Source: Sphingomonas horti
Lineage (GTDB): Bacteria > Pseudomonadota > Alphaproteobacteria > Sphingomonadales > Sphingomonadaceae
Assembly (NCBI RefSeq): GCF_009753715.1
Contig: NZ_WQMS01000016.1
Location: forward strand, 1-64,000
Length of the DNA: 64,000 nucleotides
Direction: 5' to 3'
The notes beneath the pieces are model-generated. The model searched no databases. It had not been told where the DNA came from and was given only the letters and a program-made list of their open reading frames with translations. Made by a program: the position numbers and the translations under genes. Shown here piece by piece: positions 47,552-57,893 of this stretch; position 1 is the first letter of the stretch, and the number at the start of each line of letters is the position of its first letter.

Positions 47552-48133
47552 ATGAAACGACTTGCTGTCTATTGTGGCTCCGCCACGCCGGCCGATCCCT
47601 TCTATGTCGACCTTGCCCGGACCATCGGACGCACGCTTGCCGAGCGCGGAATCGGCGTCGTCTATGGCGGCGGCAAGCTCGGGCTGATGGGCGCGATCGC
47701 CGACTCGGCGCTGGCCGCAGGCGGCGAGGTGATCGGCGTGATCCCCGAAGCCCTGGTCAAGCCGGAGGTCGCGCATGGCGGCCTGACGCGGCTGCACACA
47801 GTGCAGACCATGCACCAGCGAAAGGCGCTGTTCACCGACCTCTCCGACGGCTTCCTGACCCTGCCGGGCGGCGTCGGCACGATGGACGAGCTGTGGGAAG
47901 CGGTCAGCTGGGCGCAGCTCGGCTATCACGAAAAGCCGGTCGGCCTGCTCAACGCCGGCGGCTTCTACGACCATCTGATCGCGTTCAACCGCCACATGGC
48001 GGAGGTCGGCTTCGTGCGGCCGCAGCATCGCGGCATCATCATCGTCGACGAGACGCTGGACGACCTGCTCGCGAAGATGGCGGCGTACGAGCCGCATCAG
48101 ACGATCTTCCGCATGACGCAGGATGAGCTCTAG
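47552..48133 (+). CDS. LOG-family protein (cytokinin riboside 5'-monophosphate phosphoribohydrolase-like)
   Basis: 193 aa. It contains the LOG signature 'TLPGGVGTMDELWEAVSW' (PGGxGTxxE) and the nucleotide-binding 'VVYGGGKLGLMGAIAD' stretch. Characterised members release free bases from nucleoside monophosphates such as cytokinin ribotides; many bacterial ones are general nucleotide hydrolases. It sits between crtI and crtB and its last 11 bases overlap crtB, so it is cotranslated with carotenoid genes. A direct role in pigment synthesis is not expected. Confidence 0.92.
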   Translation: MKRLAVYCGSATPADPFYVDLARTIGRTLAERGIGVVYGGGKLGLMGAIADSALAAGGEVIGVIPEALVKPEVAHGGLTRLHTVQTMHQRKALFTDLSDGFLTLPGGVGTMDELWEAVSWAQLGYHEKPVGLLNAGGFYDHLIAFNRHMAEVGFVRPQHRGIIIVDETLDDLLAKMAAYEPHQTIFRMTQDEL

Positions 48134-48983
48134 CCGGCCGAGTCGCGACGCGCTGGTCGCGACCGCGCGCGAGTCGATCGCGCGGGGGTCCAAGAGCTTC
48201 GGGCTGGCGAGCAGGTTGTTCGACCGGACGACCCGGGAGCGGGCGTGGCTGCTCTATGCCTGGTGCCGGGCGTGCGACGACCTGGCCGACGGGCAGGACC
48301 ATGGCGGGACGCTGCACGCGGTCGGCGATCCGGCGGCGCGGATCGCGGCGATCCGGTCGCTGACGGCGCGCGCGCTCGACGGCGAATGGGTCGGCGAGGC
48401 TTCGTTCGACGGGTTGCGCGTGCTGCTTTCCGATGTGCCGATCCCGCGCGCGCTGATCGAGGATCATATCGCGGGCTTCGCGCTCGACGCGGAAGGATGG
48501 CGGCCGCGGACCGAGGGGGACCTGATCCGCTATTGCTACCATGTCGCCGGAACGGTCGGGCGGATGATGGCGCTGCTGATGGACGTGGCGCCGGACGATG
48601 CCGACACGCTGGAGCGTGCCGAGCATCTCGGGCTGGCATTCCAGCTCGCCAACATCGCTCGTGACGTGCGCGAGGATGCCGAGGGCGGGCGATGTTACCT
48701 GCCGGGGGAATGGCTTGAAGAACATGACGGGGAAAGAGAGACGATCGCGATCCTCACCCGCCGCCTCGCCGGTCTCGCAGCCGGCTATGAGGCGAGCGCA
48801 CGAGTCGGCGCGCGGCGGCTGCCGTTCCGGTCGCGCTGGGCGGTGCTGGCGGCGGCGGGAATCTACGGCGATATCGCGCGCGAGGTTGCGCGGCGGGGCA
48901 CGGCGGCGCTCGATTCGCGGGTGGTGATCAGCAGGCGCGCGAAGCTGGCCTGGGTGGTCAGGGCGTTCCGGCAGGCGCTCTGA
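48123..48983 (+). CDS. crtB: Phytoene synthase CrtB
   Basis: 286 aa. It condenses two geranylgeranyl diphosphates to phytoene. The two Asp-rich motifs are visible: 'YAWCRACDDLADG' and 'LANIARDVREDAEGGRCYLP'. The start ATG 48123 lies inside the LOG gene. Its 3' end overlaps the convergent crtZ by 26 bases. With crtY and crtI it supplies beta-carotene. Confidence 0.97.
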   Translation: MSSSRPSRDALVATARESIARGSKSFGLASRLFDRTTRERAWLLYAWCRACDDLADGQDHGGTLHAVGDPAARIAAIRSLTARALDGEWVGEASFDGLRVLLSDVPIPRALIEDHIAGFALDAEGWRPRTEGDLIRYCYHVAGTVGRMMALLMDVAPDDADTLERAEHLGLAFQLANIARDVREDAEGGRCYLPGEWLEEHDGERETIAILTRRLAGLAAGYEASARVGARRLPFRSRWAVLAAAGIYGDIAREVARRGTAALDSRVVISRRAKLAWVVRAFRQAL

Positions 48984-49458
48984 GGCCGGCGCGGCCACGG
49001 CGATCGAGCTCGGCCTTCAGCACCTCCGGCCGCGGCGCAACCAGAAAGCCGAAGCTGACGGTGCCGTGCTTCGATTCGACCGCGTGGTGCAGCCGGTGCG
49101 CCTGGACGATCCGCTTCATGTAAGCGGAGCGCGGCACGTAACGGTGGGCGAGCCGCCGGTGCACGATCACGTCGTGAAAGCCGGCATAGATCGCGCCATA
49201 GCCGGCGATCCCGGCGCCAACCCACACGGCCCAGCCGCCCCAGCCGAGATGCACGCCTCCCAGGATCAGCAGGATCGAGGGGAGCGCGAAGATCACCGCG
49301 TAGAGGTCGTTCAGTTCCCACGCTCCGGTACGCGGTCGGTGATGGCTCTTGTGGAGGAACCAGCCGGGGCCATGCATCACCCAGCGATGCGCGGCATAGG
49401 CGACGCCTTCCATTGCGGCCACAGTCAGCAGGAAGAGGATCGGGCCGAGCCAGGGCAT
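48958..49458 (-). CDS. crtZ: Beta-carotene hydroxylase CrtZ
   Basis: 166 aa membrane di-iron enzyme that converts beta-carotene to zeaxanthin. The histidine motifs are complete: 'AHRWVMHGPGWFLHKSHHRP', 'FHDVIVHRRLAHRY' and 'AHRLHHAVESKHG'. About four membrane helices. It is transcribed toward crtB, and the two stop regions overlap, so sense-antisense transcription is expected. A family A palindrome lies upstream of it. Confidence 0.95.
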   Translation of the reverse strand: MPWLGPILFLLTVAAMEGVAYAAHRWVMHGPGWFLHKSHHRPRTGAWELNDLYAVIFALPSILLILGGVHLGWGGWAVWVGAGIAGYGAIYAGFHDVIVHRRLAHRYVPRSAYMKRIVQAHRLHHAVESKHGTVSFGFLVAPRPEVLKAELDRRGRAGLRAPAGTP

Positions 49459-49488
49459 GGTCGCGATATAGGCCTCACCCTCTCCCCA

Positions 49489-49558
49489 GTCATCCCGGGC
49501 GCGAGCTTGAACATCTGCCTTCGGAAGAAGGCGGGTCCCGGGTCAAGGCCGGGGTGAC
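49489..49558. repeat. REP-like palindromic element, family A copy 4
   Basis: A paired-hairpin element from GTCATCCCGGGC to CCGGGGTGAC with the inner GAAGAAGGCGGGTCCCGGG. It lies between the divergent crtZ and sucC genes. Confidence 0.82.
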
Positions 49559-49632
49559 GAAGGAGGGCGCGAATAACTTGGCAAGGCGGCCCTCGCATGC
49601 TTTAGGCCCTGTCCGAACGGAGAAGCGTCCCC

Positions 49633-50832
49633 ATGAACATCCACGAATATCAGGCCAAGGAATTGCTCGCGAAGTTCGGCGTGCCGGTCCCTGCGGGTTA
49701 CGCGGCAATGAGCGTCGAGGAAGCGGTCGAGGCGGCGAAGCGGCTGCCCGGGCCGCTCTATGTCGTGAAAGCGCAGATTCACGCCGGCGGCCGCGGCAAA
49801 GGCAAGTTCAAGGAGCTGGGCCCCGACGCCAAGGGCGGCGTCCGGCTGGCGAAGACGCTGGACGAAGTCCGCGCCCACGCGGCGGAGATGCTCGGGAATA
49901 CGCTGGTCACCGTGCAGACCGGCGAGGCCGGCAAGCAGGTGCAGCGCCTCTACATTACCGACGGGGTCGACATCGCCAAGGAATTCTACCTGGCGGTGCT
50001 GGTCGATCGCGGCACCGGCCGCATCGCGATGGTCGCGTCCACCGAAGGCGGCATGGACATCGAGACGGTCGCGCATGACACGCCGGAGAAGATCCACACG
50101 CTCGACATCGACCCGGCGACCGGCTTCATGCCGCATCACGGTCGCGCCGTCGCGGCGGCTTTGGGCCTGACCGGCGACCTCGCCAAGCAGGCGGCGAACG
50201 TTGCGTCCAAGCTGTACGACGCCTTCCTGGGCACCGACGCCAGCCAGATCGAGATCAACCCGCTCGCGGTCACCGAAGACGGCAAGCTGATGGTGTTGGA
50301 CGCGAAGGTGGGCTTCGATTCGAACGCGATGTTCCGCCACAAGGACCTGGCCGAGCTGCGCGACCTGACCGAAGAGGATGCGATGGAAGTCGAGGCGTCG
50401 AAATACGACCTCGCCTATATCAAGCTGGACGGCAATATCGGCTGCATGGTGAACGGCGCCGGCCTTGCCATGGCGACGATGGACATCATCAAGCTGAACG
50501 GCGCCTTCCCGGCCAACTTCCTCGATGTCGGCGGCGGCGCCTCGAAGGAGAAGGTGACGGCGGCGTTCAAGATCATCCTTTCCGATCCCGCCGTGAAGGG
50601 CATCCTGGTCAACATCTTCGGCGGGATCATGCGCTGCGACATCATCGCCGACGGCATCATCGCCGCGGCGAAGGAAGTGTCGCTCTCCGTGCCGCTGGTC
50701 GTGCGGCTGGAGGGCACCAACGTCGAGGAAGGCAAGCGCATCCTGGCCGATTCCGGCCTCGCGATCGTGCCGGCCAACGACCTGGGCGACGCCGCGCGCA
50801 AGATCGTCGCCGAGGTGAACAAGGCGGCGTGA
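49633..50832 (+). CDS. sucC: Succinyl-CoA ligase beta subunit
   Basis: 399 aa with an ATP-grasp N-terminal half ('[20 protein letters not shown]', '[20 protein letters not shown]') and a CoA-ligase C-terminal half ('[19 protein letters not shown]', '[15 protein letters not shown]'). TCA-cycle enzyme coupling succinyl-CoA hydrolysis to nucleotide triphosphate. The partner sucD does not follow; a repeat and etfBA do. A GGAGAAGCGTCCCC stretch precedes the ATG. Confidence 0.97.
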   Translation: MNIHEYQAKELLAKFGVPVPAGYAAMSVEEAVEAAKRLPGPLYVVKAQIHAGGRGKGKFKELGPDAKGGVRLAKTLDEVRAHAAEMLGNTLVTVQTGEAGKQVQRLYITDGVDIAKEFYLAVLVDRGTGRIAMVASTEGGMDIETVAHDTPEKIHTLDIDPATGFMPHHGRAVAAALGLTGDLAKQAANVASKLYDAFLGTDASQIEINPLAVTEDGKLMVLDAKVGFDSNAMFRHKDLAELRDLTEEDAMEVEASKYDLAYIKLDGNIGCMVNGAGLAMATMDIIKLNGAFPANFLDVGGGASKEKVTAAFKIILSDPAVKGILVNIFGGIMRCDIIADGIIAAAKEVSLSVPLVVRLEGTNVEEGKRILADSGLAIVPANDLGDAARKIVAEVNKAA

Positions 50833-50842
50833 GTTTCAACCC

Positions 50843-50915
50843 GTCACCCCGGCCTAGAGCCGGGGCCTATCTGCCTTTGATGAGAAGGTGGGTCCCGGCT
50901 CAAGGCCGGGATGAC
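50843..50915. repeat. REP-like palindromic element, family A copy 5
   Basis: A paired-hairpin element from GTCACCCCGGCC to GGCCGGGATGAC. It fills the gap between sucC and etfB and ends about 20 bases before the etfB start. Confidence 0.83.
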
Positions 50916-50935
50916 GATGCAGGAAGGGTGGATCG

Positions 50936-51685
50936 ATGAAAATCCTCGTCCCCGTCAAACGGGTGATCGATTACAATGTGAAGCCGCGGGTGAAGCCCGA
51001 CGGCACCGGCGTCGACCTTGCCAACGTAAAGATGTCGATGAACCCGTTCGATGAGATCGCGGTCGAGGAAGCGATCCGGCTTAAGGAAAAGGGCGCGGCG
51101 ACCGAGATCGTCGCGGTTTCGATCGGGCCGGCCAAGGCGCAGGAGACGCTGCGCACCGCGCTGGCGATGGGCGCCGATCGCGCGATCCTGATCCAGACCG
51201 ACGACGAGGTCGAGCCGCTGGCCGTCGCCAAGCTGCTGAAGGCGGTCGCCGACGAGGAGCAGCCGGGGCTGGTCATTCTCGGCAAGCAGGCGATCGACGA
51301 CGACTCGAACCAGACCGGACAGATGCTGGCGGCGATGATGGGCCGGCCACAGGGCACGTTCGCGTCGAAGGTCGAGCTGTCGGGCGACACCGTGACCGTG
51401 ACCCGGGAAGTCGATGGCGGCCTCGAGACGGTGAGCCTGAAGACGCCGGCGATCGTCACGACCGACCTGCGCCTCAACGAGCCGCGCTACGCGTCACTGC
51501 CGAACATCATGAAGGCGAAGTCCAAGCCGCTCGCGCAGAAAACGCCGGCCGACTACGGCGTCGACACCGCGCCCAGGCTCAAGACGCTGAAGGTCGCCGA
51601 GCCGCCCAAGCGCTCCGCCGGCGTCAAGGTCGCCGATGTCGACGAACTCATCGCCAAGCTGACGAACCTGGGAGTGGTCGCATGA
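50936..51685 (+). CDS. etfB: Electron transfer flavoprotein beta subunit
   Basis: 249 aa. It pairs with EtfA to carry electrons from acyl-CoA and related dehydrogenases to ETF-ubiquinone oxidoreductase. N-terminus [20 protein letters not shown], the AMP-binding region '[18 protein letters not shown]' and the family signature '[20 protein letters not shown]' are present. Coupled to etfA by ATGA (51682-51685). Confidence 0.97.
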   Translation: MKILVPVKRVIDYNVKPRVKPDGTGVDLANVKMSMNPFDEIAVEEAIRLKEKGAATEIVAVSIGPAKAQETLRTALAMGADRAILIQTDDEVEPLAVAKLLKAVADEEQPGLVILGKQAIDDDSNQTGQMLAAMMGRPQGTFASKVELSGDTVTVTREVDGGLETVSLKTPAIVTTDLRLNEPRYASLPNIMKAKSKPLAQKTPADYGVDTAPRLKTLKVAEPPKRSAGVKVADVDELIAKLTNLGVVA

Positions 51686-52617
51686 AGACGCTCGTTCTCG
51701 CCGATCACGACAACAAGGTGCTGAAGGACGCGACGCTGGCCGTCGTGACCGCGGCGGCAAAGCTGGGCGAGGTCCACATCCTCGTCGCCGGCACCAATTG
51801 CGAGCTGGTCGCCGATCATGCGGCAAAGGTCGCGGGCGTCAGCCTGGTGCTGCTGGCGGAAGACCCAGCCTATGAGCATGAGCTGGCCGAGAATGTCGCG
51901 CCGCTGATCGTCAACCTGATGGCCGACCGCGACGCGTTCCTCGCGCCCGCGACCTCCACCGGCAAGAATGTCGCGCCGCGCGTCGCCGCCCTGCTCGACG
52001 TCATGCAGGTGTCGGACATCCTCTCGGTCGAGGGACCTGACACATTCACGCGCCCGATCTATGCCGGCAATGCGATCGCGACCGTGCAGTCGTCGGATGC
52101 GAAGAAGGTGATCACCGTCCGCGGCACCGCGTTCGAGAAGGCGGCGCGCGAGGGCGGCAACGCCCAGGTCGAGAAGATCGGAACCACCGGCGATGCGGGC
52201 CTGTCGAACTTCGTCGGCGCGGAACTGTCCAAGTCGGAACGGCCGGAGCTGACCAGTGCCAAGGTGATCGTCTCGGGCGGCCGTGCGCTGCAGAATGGCG
52301 AGAATTTCCACGCGCTGATCGAGCCGCTCGCCGACAAGCTGAAGGCCGCGGTCGGCGCCAGCCGCGCGGCGGTGGATGCGGGCTATGTGCCCAACGATTA
52401 TCAGGTCGGCCAGACCGGCAAGATCGTCGCCCCCGAAGTCTATATCGCGATCGGCATTTCCGGCGCGATCCAGCACCTTGCCGGCATGAAGGATTCCAAG
52501 ACCATCATTGCCATCAACAAGGACGAGGACGCCCCGATCTTCCAGGTCGCGGACATCGGCCTGGTCGGCGACTTGTTCAAGGTGGTGCCGGAGCTGACGG
52601 AAAAGCTGCCAGGGTAA
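51682..52617 (+). CDS. etfA: Electron transfer flavoprotein alpha subunit
   Basis: 311 aa. The C-terminal FAD domain is typical: '[20 protein letters not shown]', '[20 protein letters not shown]' and '[20 protein letters not shown]'. Forms the heterodimer with EtfB. A palindrome-rich repeat follows immediately after the stop. Confidence 0.98.
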   Translation: MKTLVLADHDNKVLKDATLAVVTAAAKLGEVHILVAGTNCELVADHAAKVAGVSLVLLAEDPAYEHELAENVAPLIVNLMADRDAFLAPATSTGKNVAPRVAALLDVMQVSDILSVEGPDTFTRPIYAGNAIATVQSSDAKKVITVRGTAFEKAAREGGNAQVEKIGTTGDAGLSNFVGAELSKSERPELTSAKVIVSGGRALQNGENFHALIEPLADKLKAAVGASRAAVDAGYVPNDYQVGQTGKIVAPEVYIAIGISGAIQHLAGMKDSKTIIAINKDEDAPIFQVADIGLVGDLFKVVPELTEKLPG

Positions 52618-52620
52618 TCG

Positions 52621-52776
52621 ATCCTCCCCTCAGCTGCGCTGAGGGGAGGGGGACCGCTCGCGAAGCGAGTGGTGGAGGGGCCGGAGCGAAGCGGAGGATG
52701 AGTTCGGCAGCTGCGCTGCCGCCCCTCCACCATGCTTCGCATGGTCCCCCTCCCCTGCGAAGCAGGGGAGGATTTT
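52621..52776. repeat. Complex palindromic repeat, family B
   Basis: About 155 bases of nested inverted repeats: CCTCCCCT...AGGGGAGG at both ends, GGACCGCTCGCGAAGCGAG, GGTGGAGGGG paired with CCCCTCCACC, and CAGCTGCGCTG twice. The outer CCTCCCCT/AGGGGAGG ends pair across the element. It separates the convergent etfA and SDR genes. The sequence differs from family A. Confidence 0.85.
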
Positions 52777-53632
52777 AGCTCCCGACAATCTCTCCACCGT
52801 TCGGGTGCAGCACCTGGCCCGACATGTAGCTGGAATCCTCGCACGCGAGGAACAGGAAGGCGGGCGCGACTTCGTTGGGCTGGCCGGGGCGGCCCATCGG
52901 CGTGTTCTTGCCGAAATCCTTCAGCTTTTCGGGCGGCGCGCCGCCCATCGGATTCAGCGGTGTCCAGATCGGCCCCGGCGCGACCGCGTTCACGCGAATC
53001 CCGTCCTTGATCAGATTTTCGCTCAATGAGCGGGTAAAGGCCGTGATCGCGCCCTTGGTCGCCGAATAATCGAGCAGGCCGGACGAGCCCTTGTACATCG
53101 TCACGCTGGTGCAGTTGATGATCGCCGATCCCTTTTGCAGATGCTTCTGCGCGGCCTGGACCAGGTAGAACATCGCGAAGATGTTGGTTTGGAAAGTGCG
53201 CTTCAGCTGCTCCTCGGTGATGTCCTCGATATTCTTGTCAGGGTGCTGCTCGCCGGCATTGTTGACGAGGATGTCGAGCCCGCCCAGCTCGGCGACGGTG
53301 CGTTCCACCGCCTGTTTGCAGAAGTCCTTGTCGCCGACGTCGCCTGCGATGCGGATCGCGCGCCGGCCCTCGCTTTCGACGATTCCGCAGGTCTTCTGCG
53401 CATCGTCATGCTCGCGCAGATAGACGATTGCCACGTCGGCGCCTTCCCGGGCATAAAGCGCGGCGACCGCACGGCCGATGCCGCTGTCGCCGCCGGTGAC
53501 CAGCGCGACCTTGCCATGCAGCCGCCCCGATCCGGGATAGCGCGGCTGCCAGTCCGGCTTCGGCTCCAGCTGCGACTCGTGGCCCGGTTGCGGGTCTTCA
53601 TGGATCATCGGCTGGACGTCGGTGTCGCTCAT
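52775..53632 (-). CDS. SDR family oxidoreductase (YghA/general-stress type)
   Basis: 285 aa. An N-terminal extension of about 45 residues precedes the Rossmann motif '[18 protein letters not shown]'. The catalytic Ser is in '[12 protein letters not shown]' and the Tyr-x(3)-Lys in '[14 protein letters not shown]'. The extension and the '[13 protein letters not shown]' start resemble YghA-like aldehyde reductases and general stress proteins. The start ATG 53632 has GGAGTGAGG upstream. Stands alone, divergent from the GNAT gene. Confidence 0.92.
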   Translation of the reverse strand: MSDTDVQPMIHEDPQPGHESQLEPKPDWQPRYPGSGRLHGKVALVTGGDSGIGRAVAALYAREGADVAIVYLREHDDAQKTCGIVESEGRRAIRIAGDVGDKDFCKQAVERTVAELGGLDILVNNAGEQHPDKNIEDITEEQLKRTFQTNIFAMFYLVQAAQKHLQKGSAIINCTSVTMYKGSSGLLDYSATKGAITAFTRSLSENLIKDGIRVNAVAPGPIWTPLNPMGGAPPEKLKDFGKNTPMGRPGQPNEVAPAFLFLACEDSSYMSGQVLHPNGGEIVGS

Positions 53633-53698
53633 CGCCTCACTCCTGCTTGAATTGCGTTTCAAACGCGCGACCCGCGGCGGCGTTCAGCGGAGGGACGA

Positions 53699-54283
53699 AT
53701 GGATTTGCGGGCGGAGAGACTGGCCTGGGGCCCGGTGGCGCTGGAGCCGATCGAGGAGCGACACCGCGAGCCGCTGCGCGCCGCCGCCAATGCCGATCCG
53801 GAGATCTGGCCGCTCTATCCCTATTCGATGGCCGACCCGCATTTCGACGGTTTCTGGGCCGGGCTCCGCGCACGCCAGGCGAGCGGCATCGCGCTGCCAT
53901 TCGCGGTCTCCCTGGAGGGCGAATGCGTCGGCATCAGCTGCTATCTGAACATCGACGCCGCGCAGGATAGCTGCGATATCGGCGGCACCTATTACCGGCC
54001 GGACGGACGCGGCGGCGTCGTCAACCCGGCGGCGAAGCTGCTGCTGCTCGGCCATGCCTTCGACAGCGGTGCGCGGCGGGTGGCGTTCAAGGTCGACGCG
54101 GTCAACGCCCGCTCCCGCGCGGCCGTGATGAAACTGGGCGCGGTGCAGGAGGGGATATTGCGGCAGGACCGCGTGGTCTGGACCGGGCGGGTGCGGGACA
54201 CGGTCGTGTTCTCGGTGCTGCGGGACGAGTGGCCGGCGGTTCAGCGTGGGCTGGAACAGCGACTCGCCACCGTCAGCCCCTAA
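53699..54283 (+). CDS. GNAT-family N-acetyltransferase
   Basis: 194 aa, of the RimJ/RimL-like GNAT subgroup ('LEPIEERHREPLRAAANADP', 'GGTYYRPDGRGGVVNPAAKL', 'RVAFKVDAVNARSRAAVMKL' and 'GAVQEGILRQDRV'). Such proteins acetylate N-termini, amines or antibiotics; no substrate can be read from the sequence. Single gene between SDR and cobT. Confidence 0.9.
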   Translation: MDLRAERLAWGPVALEPIEERHREPLRAAANADPEIWPLYPYSMADPHFDGFWAGLRARQASGIALPFAVSLEGECVGISCYLNIDAAQDSCDIGGTYYRPDGRGGVVNPAAKLLLLGHAFDSGARRVAFKVDAVNARSRAAVMKLGAVQEGILRQDRVVWTGRVRDTVVFSVLRDEWPAVQRGLEQRLATVSP

Positions 54284-54302
54284 GGGTTCGCGTGAACCGA
54301 AA

Positions 54303-56129
54303 TCAGGGCGCGTCGAACAGGCCCGCGAGTTGCTCGACCATCGTGCCGCCCAGTTGCTCGGCATCCATGATGGTGACCGCGCGCTGATAGTAACGCGTCA
54401 CGTCATGACCGATGCCGATCGCGGCGAGCTCGACCGGGGAGCGATTCTCGATCCAGGCGATCACCTGGCGCAGGTGCTTTTCAAGATAGGAGCCGCTGTT
54501 GACCGACAGCGTCGAATCATCGACCGGCGCGCCGTCGGAGATCACCATCAGGATCTTGCGCTCCTCGTGGCGCGCGATCAGCCGGTTGTGCGCCCACAGC
54601 AGCGCCTCGCCGTCGATATTCTCCTTCAACAGCCCTTCGCGCATCATCAGGCCCAGGCTCTTGCGCGCGCGGCGCCACGGCTCGTCGGCGCGCTTGTAGA
54701 CGATGTGGCGCAGGTCGTTGAGGCGGCCCGGGTGCGGCGGGCGTCCCTGCGCCAGCCAGTCCTCGCGCGCTTGCCCCCCCTTCCACGCGCGGGTGGTGAA
54801 GCCCAGGATCTCGGTCTTGACGCCGACTCGCTCCAGCGTGCGCGCCAGGATATCGGCGCTGATCGCCGCGATCGAGATCGGCCGCCCGCGCATCGACCCG
54901 GAATTGTCGAGCAGCAGGGTGACGACCGTGTCCTTGAATTCGGTGTCCTTCTCGATCTTGTAGCTGAGCGAATGGGTCGGGTTGACGATCACACGGGCCA
55001 GCCGCGCCGCGTCGAGCAGCCCTTCCTCCTGGTCGAAATCCCATGAGCGCGACTGCTGCGCCATCAGCCGCCGCTGAAGGCGATTGGCAAGCTTCGTCAC
55101 CGCGCCCTGCAGATGCACCAGCTGCTGGTCGAGATAGGCGCGCAGACGCCCCAGCTCGTCCTCGTCGCACAGCGCGCCCGCCTCGATCACCTCGTCGTGA
55201 CGCGTGGTCCAGACCTTATAGTCGAACTGCGGCGACAGGTCGGAGAAGGGGCGGTTGGGGCGGACGGGCAGCATGCCTTCGTCGCCGTCGTCGCCGGCCT
55301 GCGATTCGCCCTCGGCCTCGTAATCCTCTTCGGACTCGCCGCTCTCGGCGTCGCTGTCGTCGCCCTCCTGCCGCTCGGCGCGGGACTGGATCTCGCCGTC
55401 GGCGCCGGCCGAGCCCTCGTCCTCGTCGTCGCCTTGCTCGCCCTCCTCCGGCTCGTCGCCCTCGCCTTCCTCGCCTGCTTCCGGGTCCTCGGTCGGCTCG
55501 GCCTCGCCGTCGACGAGCTCAAGGTCCTCGAGCAGCTTGGTGGCGAGCTTCGCGAAGGCGGACTGGTCGTCGAGCGCCAGCGCGAGGCCGTCCAAGTCGG
55601 CCGACGCCTTGCCCTCGATCCAGGGCCGCACCAGCGCCAGCCCGGCCGCGGCGGCCTCGGGCGGCGCCTGCCCGGTCAGCCGCTCGCGCACCAGCAATTG
55701 CAGCGCCGTCGACAGCGGCACTTCGTCCGCCGAACGCGCGCGCGTGATCGGGTCGGAGCGCATCCGCATGTCGAGCGCGTGGCCCAGATTGGCGGCGATC
55801 CCTGCCATGCCCTTGGCGCCCAGCGCCTCGATCCGCGCGGTCTCGACCGCGTCGAACACGGCGCGCGCGACTGTGTCCGGCGGCGCGCCCTTCGCATGCA
55901 GGGCCGCATCATGATGCCGCAGACGCAGCGAGAAGCTGTCCGCGAAGCCGCGCGCCTCCGCGACCTGCTCGGGCGGCAGCGACCGCGCCGGCATCGGCAC
56001 GCGCATGTTCTTGCCCGATTGCGCCGGCGCATCGGCGGTGAAGGCAAGCTCGACCTCAGGCTCGTGCGCGATCGCGCGCGACGCGCCGGTCAGGACGGAG
56101 CGGAAGCGGTCGAGAGGGGAATCGGCCAT
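54303..56129 (-). CDS. cobT: CobT-type protein (cobaltochelatase subunit/VWA)
   Basis: 608 aa. The N-terminal 200 residues are helical, followed by a very acidic stretch of about 90 residues (repeated Glu/Asp/Gly), and a C-terminal von Willebrand A domain with the MIDAS-type '[17 protein letters not shown]' and '[14 protein letters not shown]'. CobT works with CobS and CobN in cobalt insertion for cobalamin. No other cobalamin gene is nearby, so a different chelatase or chaperone role is possible. The cobS gene lies about 700 bases upstream, on the same strand. Confidence 0.94.
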   Translation of the reverse strand: MADSPLDRFRSVLTGASRAIAHEPEVELAFTADAPAQSGKNMRVPMPARSLPPEQVAEARGFADSFSLRLRHHDAALHAKGAPPDTVARAVFDAVETARIEALGAKGMAGIAANLGHALDMRMRSDPITRARSADEVPLSTALQLLVRERLTGQAPPEAAAAGLALVRPWIEGKASADLDGLALALDDQSAFAKLATKLLEDLELVDGEAEPTEDPEAGEEGEGDEPEEGEQGDDEDEGSAGADGEIQSRAERQEGDDSDAESGESEEDYEAEGESQAGDDGDEGMLPVRPNRPFSDLSPQFDYKVWTTRHDEVIEAGALCDEDELGRLRAYLDQQLVHLQGAVTKLANRLQRRLMAQQSRSWDFDQEEGLLDAARLARVIVNPTHSLSYKIEKDTEFKDTVVTLLLDNSGSMRGRPISIAAISADILARTLERVGVKTEILGFTTRAWKGGQAREDWLAQGRPPHPGRLNDLRHIVYKRADEPWRRARKSLGLMMREGLLKENIDGEALLWAHNRLIARHEERKILMVISDGAPVDDSTLSVNSGSYLEKHLRQVIAWIENRSPVELAAIGIGHDVTRYYQRAVTIMDAEQLGGTMVEQLAGLFDAP

Positions 56130-56246
56130 CGCCGCTCAATGTGGCCGGAGGCGGCCCGGTTGCAAGCGCGTAAACGGCGCCGCTGCCTAACCTTCGGTCA
56201 ACCTTCGCGGCGTAAGGACGGTCGAAACCGGATCGGGGGACGCAGA

Positions 56247-56846
56247 ATGACACGGCTTTGGTCGATTGTGGCGGCGGCGCTGGCCGCGAGCATGGCGGTG
56301 CCGGCGCAGGCCTGGGTCACGGTGCATGTGGAAACCTCGCCCGACCGGCAGGCAGCGATCGCGGCCAATTCCGTCGCTCTTGGCGAGTCCGGCGTTGCCG
56401 TGTCGTTCACCGGCCTCACCGCGCAAGCCGGCGGCGGCTATGCGACGACCGGCGGCAGCGCCAGCCTCAGGCTCGACCGCACCGCCGGCTATCTCAGCTT
56501 CCTCACCGGCGCCTTCGACGGCAACGACACGATCGAGCTGTTCAGCCACGGCCACAATCTCGGCTATCTGACGCTGGTCGACAGCGCCGCCGCGGCGGGC
56601 TTCGGCAGCGATCCCGCGCGCTACGGCGGGGTCTATCGCTATGTGAACTTCTTCGTCGACGAAGGCATCGACGAGATCCGCTTCAACCGCAAGGCCGGCA
56701 GCCTGGCCTTCAGCAACGTGCGGGTGGGCCAGCTGGCCGCCGTCACCGCGGTGCCGGAAGTGCAGACCTGGGCGATGCTGATCCTGGGCTTCGGCGTGAT
56801 GGGCACCGCCTTCCGCATGCAGCGGCGGCGGCTGCGGACCGCCTAG
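56247..56846 (+). CDS. PEPxxWAM-CTERM sorting-domain protein
   Basis: 199 aa. A signal peptide ([20 protein letters not shown]) precedes a beta-rich domain ('[20 protein letters not shown]', '[20 protein letters not shown]'). The C-terminus is a sorting signal: '[18 protein letters not shown]' followed by a basic tail (RRRLRTA). That matches the PEP-x-x-WAM class processed by exosortase-like systems in sphingomonads. It is on the opposite strand, between cobT and cobS, and overlaps the end of cobS by four bases. Probably a surface or extracellular-matrix protein. Confidence 0.85.
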   Translation: MTRLWSIVAAALAASMAVPAQAWVTVHVETSPDRQAAIAANSVALGESGVAVSFTGLTAQAGGGYATTGGSASLRLDRTAGYLSFLTGAFDGNDTIELFSHGHNLGYLTLVDSAAAAGFGSDPARYGGVYRYVNFFVDEGIDEIRFNRKAGSLAFSNVRVGQLAAVTAVPEVQTWAMLILGFGVMGTAFRMQRRRLRTA

Positions 56847-57847
56847 GCTTTCCCGACCACGCTTTCCGGCAGGTCCTTGCCAAACACGCGCTGGTAATAT
56901 TCGGCGACCAGCGGGCGTTCGGCTTCGTCGCACTTGTTCAGGAACGAGAGGCGGAAAGCGAAGCCGACGTCGCCGAAGATGAGCGTGTTCTGCGCCCAGG
57001 TGATGACGGTGCGCGGGCTCATCACGGTCGAGATGTCGCCGGCGATGAAACCCTGGCGAGTCAGCTCGGCGACCTTGACCATGTCGTCCACCGTCTTCTT
57101 GCCCTCCGGCTGGTCGTACTCGCCGGACTTGGCGAGCACGATCTGCGCCTCGACCTGCGCGGGCAGGTAATTGAGCGTGACTACGATGTTCCAGCGATCC
57201 ATCTGGCCCTGGTTGATCTGCTGGGTGCCGTGATAAAGGCCGGTCGTATCGCCCAAGCCGACCGTGTTCGCCGTCGCGAACAGGCGGAAATAATGGTTCG
57301 GCCGGATCACCCGGTTCTGGTCGAGCAGGGTCAGCTTGCCCTCTGTCTCCAGCACGCGCTGGATCACGAACATCACGTCCGGCCGGCCCGCGTCATATTC
57401 GTCGAACACCAGCGCCACCGGGTGCTGCAGCGCCCAGGGCAGCAGGCCTTCGCGGAACTCCGTCACCTGCTGGCCGTCGCGCAGCACGATCGCGTCGCGG
57501 CCGACCAGGTCGATGCGGCTGATATGCGCGTCCAGGTTGATGCGGATGCAGGGCCAGTTAAGCCGCGCCGCGACCTGCTCGATATGGGTCGACTTGCCGG
57601 TGCCGTGATAGCCCTGGACCATTACCCGCCGGTTGTGCGCGAAGCCGGCCAGGATCGCGAGCGTCGTATCCGGATCGAACACATAGGCGGGATCGAGATC
57701 GGGCACCCGCTCGTCCGGCTCGCTGAAGGCCGGGCAGACCATGTCGGTTTCGATGCCGAACAGCTCGCGCACGCTGATCTGGCGATCGGGCGCAGCAAGG
57801 ATGGTACTGTCGCGGCTGTCGGGCTGGGTATTGGCGAGGTCGGTCAT
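56843..57847 (-). CDS. cobS: CobS-type AAA+ ATPase (cobaltochelatase subunit)
   Basis: 334 aa. Walker A '[20 protein letters not shown]', Walker B '[19 protein letters not shown]' and sensor region '[14 protein letters not shown]' define the MoxR/CobS AAA+ group. The N-terminus '[20 protein letters not shown]' is typical of CobS. With CobT it forms the ATPase ring of aerobic cobaltochelatase. CobN is not in the window. Confidence 0.95.
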   Translation of the reverse strand: MTDLANTQPDSRDSTILAAPDRQISVRELFGIETDMVCPAFSEPDERVPDLDPAYVFDPDTTLAILAGFAHNRRVMVQGYHGTGKSTHIEQVAARLNWPCIRINLDAHISRIDLVGRDAIVLRDGQQVTEFREGLLPWALQHPVALVFDEYDAGRPDVMFVIQRVLETEGKLTLLDQNRVIRPNHYFRLFATANTVGLGDTTGLYHGTQQINQGQMDRWNIVVTLNYLPAQVEAQIVLAKSGEYDQPEGKKTVDDMVKVAELTRQGFIAGDISTVMSPRTVITWAQNTLIFGDVGFAFRLSFLNKCDEAERPLVAEYYQRVFGKDLPESVVGKA

Positions 57848-57893
57848 GGCGGCTCTGCGTTAGGGGCGCGCGGCGCTCGCCGCAAGCCGCCCC

